Shown one piece after another: positions 19,257-26,139 of a stretch of 64,000 nucleotides of DNA. The notes below the pieces were generated by a model. The model was not told where the DNA came from and did no database searches. It worked only from the letters and a program-made list of their open reading frames with translations. The translations under genes were made by a program, and so were the position numbers. This DNA comes from Alkalimonas delamerensis (GTDB lineage: Bacteria > Pseudomonadota > Gammaproteobacteria > Enterobacterales > Alteromonadaceae): the NCBI RefSeq assembly GCF_030717955.1, contig NZ_JAUZVY010000002.1, positions 124,001-188,000 of the forward strand, in the 5' to 3' direction. Numbering within the stretch: the stretch's first letter is position 1; every line of letters starts with the position of its first letter.

Positions 19257-20183
19257 ATGGAACTCTCAACTGCACTTAAAACAGGATTAACGGCATCAGG
19301 AGCTGCACTGGCTCTTTTCTTTGCCAGTCAATCAGTAGCCGCACCTATCATTATGGAAGGTGACTTTGTTAAAACAGCGATCAGTGAAAATGGTACCTTG
19401 GGCTATGGTGGTACTATTGCACCCGGGTTATTGCATGACCCGACGGGTAATCGGAACTTTGGCGTCAATGACTACCTGACGCCCGGCGATCCATGGGAGT
19501 GGTTTGGTGTCACTGTCGCTGGAACTACCTATGGCAATAACAACAATAATACCTGGAGTGGTGGCAGTTTTGGTTTTGGCACTCTAAATGATGTAAGTGG
19601 CACCTCAAGCTACGACCATCATGTCAGTTGGTCTAGTGCCTTAAGCGGCCTGTTGTCGATTGAGCACCAATATTACTTCAATGATGGTGACGAGCGGGTC
19701 AACATCACCACCACCATTACCGCACTGGATATTCTGGCGGATGTGAAATTTTTAAGAGCCATTGATCCCGATCCGGATGTGAATACCCATGGTACTTACG
19801 ATACTATCAACGGTCGCGGTTATGGTGCTTTGGCACCGGAAGACTGGGTGCACTCTTTAGGCGCTAATACCGGCTTCGCCCTTGGAATTTACAGCAACTC
19901 TTCTGTAACGCACAACACGGGTGTTTCTGCCGGTTGGACCACAAACCCGGACTTTTATTTAAATGGCAACGATGATGGCACTGGTGACTTTGTCATTGGT
20001 ATGGCTTTCTTGTTGGGCGATATGACGCAGGGCCAATCCATTAGCTTTGATTATGCCTATGTCATGGGAGACAGCATTGATAATGTAGATATCCCGCCAT
20101 CAAATCCAGTGCCAGCTCCTGCTAGTCTGGCTTTGTTAGCTTTGGGCTTGGTTGGTATCCGCTTTAGCCGTCGCCGCAATTAA
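19257..20183 (+). CDS. PEP-CTERM sorting domain protein
   Basis: 308 residues. A signal peptide ends near ASQSVAAP (about 29). The body is Gly/Asn/Asp-rich with many NNN and GTYGNNN stretches and no recognised enzyme motif. The C-terminus is a textbook PEP-CTERM tripartite tail: VPAPASLALL, a hydrophobic helix LALLALGLVGI, then RFSRRRN. Such proteins are recognised and probably cleaved by an exosortase and delivered to the cell surface or extracellular matrix. No exosortase is present in the window. An AAGGA site precedes the ATG and a terminator follows. Confidence 0.85.
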   Translation: MELSTALKTGLTASGAALALFFASQSVAAPIIMEGDFVKTAISENGTLGYGGTIAPGLLHDPTGNRNFGVNDYLTPGDPWEWFGVTVAGTTYGNNNNNTWSGGSFGFGTLNDVSGTSSYDHHVSWSSALSGLLSIEHQYYFNDGDERVNITTTITALDILADVKFLRAIDPDPDVNTHGTYDTINGRGYGALAPEDWVHSLGANTGFALGIYSNSSVTHNTGVSAGWTTNPDFYLNGNDDGTGDFVIGMAFLLGDMTQGQSISFDYAYVMGDSIDNVDIPPSNPVPAPASLALLALGLVGIRFSRRRN

Positions 20184-20196
20184 TCTGAGCGGTATA

Positions 20197-20237
20197 TAAA
20201 AAACCTTGAGGTTTAGCGATAAACCTCGAGGTTTTTT
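20197..20237 (+). terminator. Rho-independent terminator after PEP-CTERM gene
   Basis: A ~15-bp stem with one G-U pair (AAAACCTTGAGGTTT with AAACCTCGAGGTTTT) and a 6-nt loop is followed by a run of T. Confidence 0.85.
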
Positions 20238-20280
20238 GTATTCAGTGCCGGGTAAATGGCATTAGACGGCCAGATAGCTA

Positions 20281-20309
20281 TTGATTTTTAGAGGTGATCT
20301 GGGTAGAGT
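20281..20309 (+). promoter_or_regulatory. Sigma70-type promoter of the lysC leader
   Basis: TTGATT (20281-20286) and TAGAGT (20304-20309) are separated by exactly 17 bp, placing transcription start near 20316, some 20 nt before the riboswitch P1 stem. The assignment rests on sequence only. Confidence 0.6.
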
Positions 20310-20334
20310 AGCGCCGTCCATCGAATTCGATAGA

Positions 20335-20497
20335 CCAGAAGAGGCGCGTTGTTCAGGTAGCCTGTGTCAGATGTCTGTTCATCGCAGCACAGGGGAGGGG
20401 AACATCGCCGAGGAGCGTACGGTACAGAACGTATGGCTTCGGTTGCCAGGGCTGAATCCCTGGGACTGTCACCTGAACCCTGGTGGAGAGCTTCTGG
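20335..20497 (+). promoter_or_regulatory. Lysine riboswitch (L-box) upstream of lysC
   Basis: The P1 stem pairs CCAGAAG (20335-20341) with CTTCTGG (20491-20497). Between them lie the conserved L-box blocks in order: AGAGGCGCG at the 5' side, GGGGAGGGGAAC, TCGCCGAGG, GGGACTGTCACC and TGGAGAGCTTCTGG. It binds lysine and lowers expression of aspartokinase. About 100 nt of expression platform separate it from the lysC start. I see no classic terminator there; CTTAT/ATAAG pairing near 20573-20588 could mask the Shine-Dalgarno, suggesting translational control as in E. coli lysC. Confidence 0.9.
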
Positions 20498-20597
20498 CCT
20501 TTGTGTACTTGAACAGCATGCCTGCATTCTTGCCTGTCTGTTTCCGGTTTTATCAAATGCCGTGCTCTGCTTATTGTTGCTGCATAAGGAGAGATCC

Positions 20598-21944
20598 ATG
20601 TCTGAACTCATCGTTGCTAAATTTGGTGGCACCAGTGTCGCCGACTTCCCTGCTATGTCTCGTTGTGCCGATATTGTGCTGGCCGATCCCCGTATTCGGG
20701 TGGTGGTGGTCAGTGCCAGTGCCGGTGTTACCAACCAACTCGTCGCCATTGCCCAACAAACCCAATTGCATGCCCGTTTTACGGCCTACACCGATATCGA
20801 GCGTATTACCATGGCGGTGTTGCAGGCGCTGCAGCACCCGGAAGCGGTGGCAGCGCAGATTGAATTGCTGTTGTCCGAGCTGCGTCAGCTGATTGAACAA
20901 GCCGGCCCGGTCTTTAGTGTGCAGCAAAAAGACGAATTGTTGTCCTTTGGCGAGCGGTTAAGCTCGGTACTTTTCACTCAGGTACTGGCCGAGCGCGATG
21001 CGGCTGTGGCTTGTTTCGACAGCCGGCTGGTGATGCGGACCGACAGTCACTTTGGTAAGGCGGAGCCTCAGGTCGACGCCATCCGTGCTTTGTGCCAGCA
21101 GCAGCTGCAACCGCTGCTTGCCAGTGAGCGATTGGTGATGCAGGGTTTTATTGGTGCCGACGCTCAGGGGCAAACCACAACGCTGGGACGGGGCGGCTCC
21201 GATTACAGCGCGGCTTTGCTGGGCGAAGCCCTGGATGCGACTGTGGTGCAAATCTGGACCGATGTGGTTGGGATCTTTACCACCGATCCCCGGTTAACCG
21301 AGCAGGCACGCTGCATTCGGGAAATCAGCTTCGATGAAGCTGCAGAAATGGCCACCTTTGGTGCCAAGGTGCTGCATCCGGCTACTTTATTGCCCGCTGT
21401 GCGGCAGAACATCCGGGTCTTTGTCGGCTCCAGCCGTGAACCGCAAGCCGGTGGTACCTGGATTGCCCGTGAGGTTACTGAGCGTCCGGCTTACCGCGCC
21501 ATTGCGCTGCGCAAATCGCAGACTCTGATCACAGTGAAAAGCCCGGCCATGTTGCATGCGGCTGGTTTTTTAACCCGGGTGTTTGATGTGCTGAGCCGTC
21601 ATCATATTTCGGTCGATTTGGTCACTACTTCTGAAATCAGTGTCGCCCTGACATTGGATGAAGCGCCCGGCAGTGCCTTTGACAGCTTAACGGAAACCGC
21701 CATTGAAGAGCTGCGTCAATTGGGGGATGTTCAAGTGGAGCATGGTTTGAGCCTGGTGGCCGTAATTGGCAATCATTTGCACAGCAGCCGCGGTATTACC
21801 GGTGAGCTGTTCCAGGCGCTGGAAGGGGTGAACATGCGGATGATTTGCCACGGTGCCTCCAAGCACAACCTGTGCTTTTTGGTGCAGGATGCCGACGCCA
21901 GTCCAGTGGTCAAACAATTGCATCAGAGCTTATTTGCCGCTTAA
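20598..21944 (+). CDS. lysC: Lysine-sensitive aspartokinase
   Basis: 448 residues. The start is the ATG at 20598, directly after AAGGAGAG, although the frame is open further upstream through the riboswitch. The N-terminal kinase domain begins VAKFGGTSVAD; it includes SASAGVTNQL, GRGGSDYSAALLGEAL and TDVVGIFTTDPRL. Two ACT domains follow (about 310-448; FDVLSRHHISVDLVTTSEISVAL and ALEGVNMRMICHGAS). It phosphorylates aspartate as the first step to lysine, threonine and methionine. The lysine riboswitch upstream identifies it as the LysC isozyme. Confidence 0.95.
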   Translation: MSELIVAKFGGTSVADFPAMSRCADIVLADPRIRVVVVSASAGVTNQLVAIAQQTQLHARFTAYTDIERITMAVLQALQHPEAVAAQIELLLSELRQLIEQAGPVFSVQQKDELLSFGERLSSVLFTQVLAERDAAVACFDSRLVMRTDSHFGKAEPQVDAIRALCQQQLQPLLASERLVMQGFIGADAQGQTTTLGRGGSDYSAALLGEALDATVVQIWTDVVGIFTTDPRLTEQARCIREISFDEAAEMATFGAKVLHPATLLPAVRQNIRVFVGSSREPQAGGTWIAREVTERPAYRAIALRKSQTLITVKSPAMLHAAGFLTRVFDVLSRHHISVDLVTTSEISVALTLDEAPGSAFDSLTETAIEELRQLGDVQVEHGLSLVAVIGNHLHSSRGITGELFQALEGVNMRMICHGASKHNLCFLVQDADASPVVKQLHQSLFAA

Positions 21945-21950
21945 GCTGAG

Positions 21951-21975
21951 CTCAGGGAGCCGAAGGCTCCCTGAG
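21951..21975. terminator. Stem-loop between convergent lysC and ytfE
   Basis: A perfect 11-bp GC-rich stem CTCAGGGAGCC/GGCTCCCTGAG has a 3-nt GAA loop. The T-run on either side is poor, so it is a likely but not canonical terminator. Confidence 0.55.
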
Positions 21976-21981
21976 TGCTGA

Positions 21982-22662
21982 TTATTGGCAGCTGCCGCAG
22001 CAGATACCATCGCCATGGGCTGGCTGAACAAATAAGATCTCGTTCTCCAGCAAAATGTGCTCCATCAGATCCTCTTTTAATTCGCGCAGCCCCAGGTATA
22101 GGGCGGTCCAGGTGTTGCAGGCACCCAGCGGCAGGCGAATGCCATCGGTAAGGCTATCCAGTTTTTCCAGCTCATCGCCGTGCTGCAAATGCTCTTGTTG
22201 CATCACATGGATGGGGCCTGCCGGGTAGATGCCCTGGCGCAGCATCGGAAACAGGATTTGCTCTTCTTTTTGCATATGGCTTTCCAGCTCCTGCAGCATC
22301 GCATCCAGCTGATCGGCCAGGCCGGTCGGGCAGTCCGGGCTGTCGCTATGTACGTGTTCAACCCGGCGCGCCAGCCGGATCAACTCCGGTAGCTGCTGGC
22401 GGTGTTTGTCGTGGTAGCGCTGCAAAATGTAGTCAATCAACTCATGGGCCGGGGCCTGTCGCCAGTCTTTTGCCAGTGGCTTTTGCTGCAGCGCCTCCAA
22501 AGCTGCCAGCACCGGGCCTGTTTCCAGCCCCCGCTTTTGCAGGGCTTCGGCCAGGCTTAGCTGTCCGCCGCAGCAAAAATCCAGTTTGTACTGATGAAAC
22601 ACCCGGGTGGCACCACTGATTTGGGTGGCCAGTTTGCCAAGGGGTTGGGTTAGTAATTGCAT
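21982..22662 (-). CDS. ytfE: Iron-sulfur cluster repair di-iron protein YtfE (RIC)
   Basis: 226 residues. An N-terminal ScdA_N (DUF542) domain contains the Cys pair in KLDFCCGG (C30, C31), and a hemerythrin-like four-helix bundle supplies the His/Glu di-iron ligands (IDYILQRYHDKHRQQLPEL, LESHMQKEEQILFPML, EHLQHGDELEKL, LMEHILLENEILF). It repairs Fe-S clusters damaged by nitric oxide. The C-terminus carries an extra Cys-rich tail, GICCGSCQ, absent from the E. coli protein as I know it. AGGAG precedes the ATG. It is divergent from norR with a sigma54-type promoter and NorR boxes between them. Confidence 0.93.
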   Translation of the reverse strand: MQLLTQPLGKLATQISGATRVFHQYKLDFCCGGQLSLAEALQKRGLETGPVLAALEALQQKPLAKDWRQAPAHELIDYILQRYHDKHRQQLPELIRLARRVEHVHSDSPDCPTGLADQLDAMLQELESHMQKEEQILFPMLRQGIYPAGPIHVMQQEHLQHGDELEKLDSLTDGIRLPLGACNTWTALYLGLRELKEDLMEHILLENEILFVQPAHGDGICCGSCQ

Positions 22663-22716
22663 GGGTACTCCTGCTATCGATTGGGTTGTCAGCTTGCTAT
22701 TTGCTACTTGCTAAGA

Positions 22717-22731
22717 GCAAGCGCCATGCCA
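22717..22731 (-). promoter_or_regulatory. Sigma54 (-24/-12) promoter of ytfE
   Basis: Read on the - strand the sequence is TGGCAT-N5-TTGC, close to the sigma54 consensus TGGCAC-N5-TTGC with GG and GC at the required spacing. Transcription would start near 22706 and run into ytfE. The activator gene norR is adjacent. Confidence 0.75.
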
Positions 22732-22773
22732 GCAACTACCACCTCTGATTCCTATAGCTTTTTCGGACTGCAT

Positions 22774-22810
22774 GGTATATTTCACCCAATTCATAATGGT
22801 TTTATTTACC
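22774..22810. promoter_or_regulatory. Two NorR enhancer boxes (GT-N7-AC)
   Basis: GGTATATTTCACC (22774-22786) and GGTTTTATTTACC (22798-22810) both fit GT-N7-AC and share the flanking G and C. Their centres are 24 bp apart and lie about 74 and 98 bp upstream of the predicted ytfE start. The second lies just before the norR start codon, so NorR may also repress itself. Confidence 0.7.
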
Positions 22811-22814
22811 CTGG

Positions 22815-24404
22815 ATGGTGAAAATGACGGTATTACCAACCATCTTACTGGCCGATCTGGTGACCGAGTTACCGGCACCGGTCCGGCTGCAGCGGCTGGT
22901 CAGCAATCTGATGGCTGAGTTTGGCTGCGGGGCTGTGGTGTTGCTCCAAAAGCAGCAGGACTATTTAAAGCCGGTGGCGATGCAAGGGCTGGCACGCGAA
23001 GCGCTGGGCCGGCACTTTGCGGTGGCGCATCATCCAAGGCTAGCGACCATCATGGCCAGCCGGCAACCGGTTCGGTTTGCACCGGACTCCAGCTTGGCCG
23101 ATCCCTACGATGGCTTGCTGGATGCGAAGCCAGAGCAGCCGCTGGCGGTGCATGATTGCATGGGCATGAGCCTGTACCTCGAAGGAGAATGCTGGGGCGC
23201 CATTACCCTGGATGCGCTACAAGCCGGCACTTTTGATGCGGCCAGTGAAGCGCGCTTGCAGCACTACAGCTTTTTAATCGAGGCCATTATCCGGGTCTGT
23301 CGGCTGGAGCGGGACAACCGGGTGCTGCGGCAAAGTCGCAGCGACAGCGAGCCCCGACTTGTCGCCAGCCAGGCGGATAGCGGCATTATTGGCCAGAGCA
23401 AAGCCCTGCAGCAGGTGTTGCGACAGCTCGATGTGGTGGCCGACTCCGAGCTGCCGGTACTGCTGCTCGGCGAAACCGGTACCGGCAAAGAGCTCTTTGC
23501 CAGACGTTTGCACCAGTTATCTCCCCGCAGCAAAAAGCCGCTGGTGTACATCAACTGCGCGGCCTTGCCGGAAACCCTGGCCGAGAGTGAGCTGTTTGGT
23601 CATGTCAAAGGGGCGTTTTCCGGTGCCGGGCAGGATAGGGCCGGCCGTTTTGAAGCCGCCGATGGTGGCACCTTGTTTTTGGATGAAGTGGGGGAGTTGC
23701 CACTATCCATTCAGGCCAAACTGCTGCGGGTGCTGCAAAACGGCGAGGTACAGCGCCTTGGCACCGACAAGCCTTGTCAGGTCAATGTACGCATCGTCGC
23801 TGCCACCAACCGTCAACTGGCCGAGCGGGTGCAGCAGGGCGAGTTTCGGGCCGACTTGTACCACCGGCTGTCGGTTTATCCATTGCCTATTCCGCCGCTG
23901 CGCGAGCGTGAACTGGATATTTTGCTGTTGGCCGGTCATTTTCTGGAGCAAAACCGGGTGCGGCTGGGGTTTCGCAGTCTGCGTTTTGCGCCCGAGGCGG
24001 AGCAATTACTGCTGCAGTACCACTGGCCGGGCAATGTGCGCGAGCTGGAGCATGTACTGAGCCGGGCAGCCATTCAGGCGCTTAGTCAGGGCGCCAGCCG
24101 ACAAGACATTGTGACGCTGCAGGCCGACTGGCTGGGGCTGGCTGATGCTCAGCAAACTGCCACCGCGCTAACAGAAACGGCAGCTACAGCCGACTTGAAC
24201 GGTTTAACGCTAAAACAAACAGTCTTGAACGGTTTGACACTAAAACAGGCAATACAATGCACCCAGCGCCAGCTGATCCAGGAAGCTTTACAGCAACATC
24301 AACAGTGCTGGGCCGATGCGGCCCGCAGCTTAGGGGTGGATGCCAGCAACCTGCACAAACTGGCGCAAAAGCTGGGCCTGAAAGCGAGCCGGGGGCAAGC
24401 ATGA
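22815..24404 (+). CDS. norR: Nitric oxide-responsive sigma54 activator NorR
   Basis: 529 residues from the ATG at 22815; the ATG at 22824 is an alternative with GGATGG upstream. The N-terminal GAF domain (about 1-165) should hold the NO-sensing non-haem iron and contains GRHFAVAHHPRLATI and DPYDGLL, as in E. coli NorR. The AAA+ domain has Walker A GETGTGKE at 219-226, sigma54-contact loop GAFSGA at 266-271 and LFLDEVGEL. The C-terminal Fis-type helix-turn-helix ends HQQCWADAARSLGVDASNLHKLAQKLGL. Loop residue 269 is Ser where most family members have Thr. An in-frame 30-bp duplication lies in the linker before the DNA-binding domain. Confidence 0.93.
   Translation: MVKMTVLPTILLADLVTELPAPVRLQRLVSNLMAEFGCGAVVLLQKQQDYLKPVAMQGLAREALGRHFAVAHHPRLATIMASRQPVRFAPDSSLADPYDGLLDAKPEQPLAVHDCMGMSLYLEGECWGAITLDALQAGTFDAASEARLQHYSFLIEAIIRVCRLERDNRVLRQSRSDSEPRLVASQADSGIIGQSKALQQVLRQLDVVADSELPVLLLGETGTGKELFARRLHQLSPRSKKPLVYINCAALPETLAESELFGHVKGAFSGAGQDRAGRFEAADGGTLFLDEVGELPLSIQAKLLRVLQNGEVQRLGTDKPCQVNVRIVAATNRQLAERVQQGEFRADLYHRLSVYPLPIPPLRERELDILLLAGHFLEQNRVRLGFRSLRFAPEAEQLLLQYHWPGNVRELEHVLSRAAIQALSQGASRQDIVTLQADWLGLADAQQTATALTETAATADLNGLTLKQTVLNGLTLKQAIQCTQRQLIQEALQQHQQCWADAARSLGVDASNLHKLAQKLGLKASRGQA
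24194..24253 (+). repeat. 30-bp tandem duplication inside norR
   Basis: Two adjacent copies (24194-24223 and 24224-24253) encode LNGLTLKQTV and LNGLTLKQAI. They differ at a few bases. The reading frame is kept, and the linker between the AAA+ and HTH domains is lengthened by ten residues. Confidence 0.85.
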
Positions 24405-24826
24405 ACAGCTTAAAAGTTTGGCATTGGCTAAAGGTATTGCTTTGGCGCTTGCTGGCTATTAAAGCCTTGCTGCTGGGGCTGCTTGGGATCCCATTGCCGG
24501 GCTTGCCGACTGTGCCTTTTTTATTGCTGTCGGCCTGGGCTGCGGGCAAGGGCTGGCCGGCGCTTGAGCTGTGGCTGCTGCAGCACCCGCGTTATGGCCC
24601 GCCTATTTTAGCCTGGCGTCAGCACGGCGCTGTATCACGTCGTGCCAAATGGCTGGCCAGTCTGATGATGACTGGCTCGGTGCTGCTGATGTGGTTTTCG
24701 GCGGCCCCTGTGCTGTTAAAAATTATTCTGCCACCCTTTTTAGCCGCTGTAGCCACCTGGTTATGGCTGCGGCCAGAGCCGGTATCGGTCAATCCGATGG
24801 AGAACCCTCATGACCAAAGCACGTAG
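24401..24826 (+). CDS. DUF454 (YbaN-like) inner-membrane protein
   Basis: 141 residues starting at the ATG that overlaps the norR stop (ATGA). A hydrophobic N-terminal span contains the family-typical GLLGIPLPGLPTVPFLLLSAWAAGKG, followed by LLQHPRYGPPILAWRQHGAVSRRAKW and two more hydrophobic segments near residues 84-125. The pattern is that of YbaN/DUF454; no function is established. Translational coupling to norR and overlap with moeB suggest expression in the same transcript. Confidence 0.85.
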   Translation: MNSLKVWHWLKVLLWRLLAIKALLLGLLGIPLPGLPTVPFLLLSAWAAGKGWPALELWLLQHPRYGPPILAWRQHGAVSRRAKWLASLMMTGSVLLMWFSAAPVLLKIILPPFLAAVATWLWLRPEPVSVNPMENPHDQST

Positions 24827-25598
24827 AGAAGCGCTTAAAGAACTGACCACCGCACAAAGCCTGCGCTACAGCCGCCACCTGATGCTGCCGGCGATGGATT
24901 TTGCCGGGCAGGAGGCCTTACTGGCCTCACGGGTCTTGCAAATTGGTGTCGGTGGTCTTGGCTGCGCCGCCGCACCTTATCTGGTTGCCAGCGGCATCGG
25001 CGCTTTAACGCTGGTGGATGATGATACGATTGACAGCAGCAATCTGCAGCGGCAGATCCTATTTCGTGAAAGTGATTTGGGCCAGTCTAAAGCCGAGGTG
25101 GCGCTGCGTCATCTCAGCGGTATGAACCCGGATACTCAGCTGAGTGCTCTGACCCGGCGATTCGAGCAACAGGAGCTGCAGACGATGCTGGCCGATTACG
25201 ATTTGGTGCTTGATTGCAGCGACAACCTGGCCACCCGCAATGCCATCAATGCAGCCTGCTTTGCTACGGGCACGCCGCTGGTATCCGGTGCGGCCATCCG
25301 GCTGGAAGGTCAGGTGATCAGTTTCCCGATGGATGGCAAGCACGCCTGCTATCAGTGCTTAAGCCAGTTGTTTGGCGAGCAGCAACTCAGCTGCATGGAG
25401 TCGGGCGTGTTATCGCCTTTGGTGGGCGTGATTGGCAGCATGCAGGCGCTGGAAGCCATTAAAATTGTGGCTGGCGTGGGCGAACCTGGCTATGGCCGCT
25501 TGCACTTGTTTGATGCGCTGCAAGGGCAGTGGCAGTCGTTTCAGCTACCGGCGGATCCCCATTGCGCGGTCTGTGGCCAGGGGGCTGGTGCCGGTTAG
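24810..25598 (+). CDS. moeB: Molybdopterin-synthase adenylyltransferase MoeB
   Basis: 262 residues of the ThiF/MoeB/HesA family. The adenylation motif is LQIGVGGLGCAAAPYLVASGIG, then LVDDDTIDSSNLQRQILF, DCSDNLATRNAIN, the zinc cysteines CYQC and CAVC, and SCMESGVLSPLVGVIGSMQALEAIK. MoeB adenylates the C-terminal Gly of MoaD for sulfur transfer in molybdopterin synthesis. ThiF is the main alternative, but the context of mogA, moeA and narGHJI favours MoeB. It overlaps the DUF454 gene by 17 bp. Confidence 0.85.
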   Translation: MTKARREALKELTTAQSLRYSRHLMLPAMDFAGQEALLASRVLQIGVGGLGCAAAPYLVASGIGALTLVDDDTIDSSNLQRQILFRESDLGQSKAEVALRHLSGMNPDTQLSALTRRFEQQELQTMLADYDLVLDCSDNLATRNAINAACFATGTPLVSGAAIRLEGQVISFPMDGKHACYQCLSQLFGEQQLSCMESGVLSPLVGVIGSMQALEAIKIVAGVGEPGYGRLHLFDALQGQWQSFQLPADPHCAVCGQGAGAG

Positions 25599-25618
25599 GG
25601 CTAAGCTGCTGGCCCGGA

Positions 25619-26017
25619 TCAGGCTTTAGGATGAACAGCCAGCTGTGGCAGCACTTCGGTTTGCACCTGATGCAGCAAGCGGTAGGCGTCGCTGATGCTG
25701 CAATCCTGGTGATCCTGTTTTTTGTAGCCGAGACTTGTTAGCTCCAGATGGTAGGTCGGTACTATGTCGTGCTGCGCCAGGGTTTGACGCACACAATTGA
25801 GCGGGCAGCCATCAATGGCCAGGATTGGCCGGCCGGATTGGGCTACTTTCAACAGCTGTTTGACATGGCCGCCCACCCCGGCAATGCAGGACATCTGGGC
25901 CAGCCCCTGGCGATCCAGCACTACGGCCAGATCATTGGCCAACTGGGCGACATTGGAGCAGCCGGAACAGGCATAGACCAGGGGTTGTTGTGTTAAGTCG
26001 AGTTCTGTTGTTGCCAT
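25619..26017 (-). CDS. DGC-domain putative zinc-binding protein
   Basis: 132 residues from the ATG at 26017. The sequence LVYACSGCSNVAQLANDLAVVLD near the start and AIDGCPLNCVRQTL (Asp-Gly-Cys) fit the DGC protein family (putative zinc-binding). Four conserved cysteines (CSGC, CPLNC) and C-terminal CSI could coordinate a metal. The function is unknown, but these genes often accompany nitrate and nitric-oxide genes. It has its own FNR-type promoter (see 26052-26092) and is separated from nnrS by a stem-loop. Confidence 0.75.
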   Translation of the reverse strand: MATTELDLTQQPLVYACSGCSNVAQLANDLAVVLDRQGLAQMSCIAGVGGHVKQLLKVAQSGRPILAIDGCPLNCVRQTLAQHDIVPTYHLELTSLGYKKQDHQDCSISDAYRLLHQVQTEVLPQLAVHPKA

Positions 26018-26051
26018 GCGTGGTGTTCCCATTTTTTTAGTCGGAAACTTC

Positions 26052-26092
26052 AGTGTAGGCAGCCACAGCAGCAACAGTTTGATGTGCATCAA
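26052..26092 (-). promoter_or_regulatory. FNR-activated promoter of the DGC gene
   Basis: A perfect FNR box, TTGAT-GTGC-ATCAA (26079-26092; the - strand reads TTGATGCACATCAA), is followed after 21 nt on the - strand by TACACT (26052-26057). That is class II spacing, with the box centred near -41.5. Predicted start is near 26045. Confidence 0.8.
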
Positions 26093-26100
26093 AGATGCGA

Positions 26101-26128
26101 AGCCCTTACCCCATCAGAGGTAAGGGCT
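26101..26128 (-). terminator. Stem-loop downstream of nnrS
   Basis: A perfect 10-bp stem AGCCCTTACC/GGTAAGGGCT with an 8-nt loop lies 12 bp after the nnrS stop and just upstream of the DGC promoter. The following T-tract on the - strand is weak (TCGCATCTTTG). Confidence 0.5.
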
Positions 26129-26139
26129 CCGTGGTGTAC

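Noticed and set aside
20281..20892. Open frames covering the lysC leader
   Set aside because: They run through the lysine riboswitch and into lysC in the wrong frame, or extend lysC upstream of its clear ribosome site.
24810..25598. ThiF instead of MoeB
   Set aside because: The families are close, but no thiamine genes are nearby while several molybdenum cofactor genes are.
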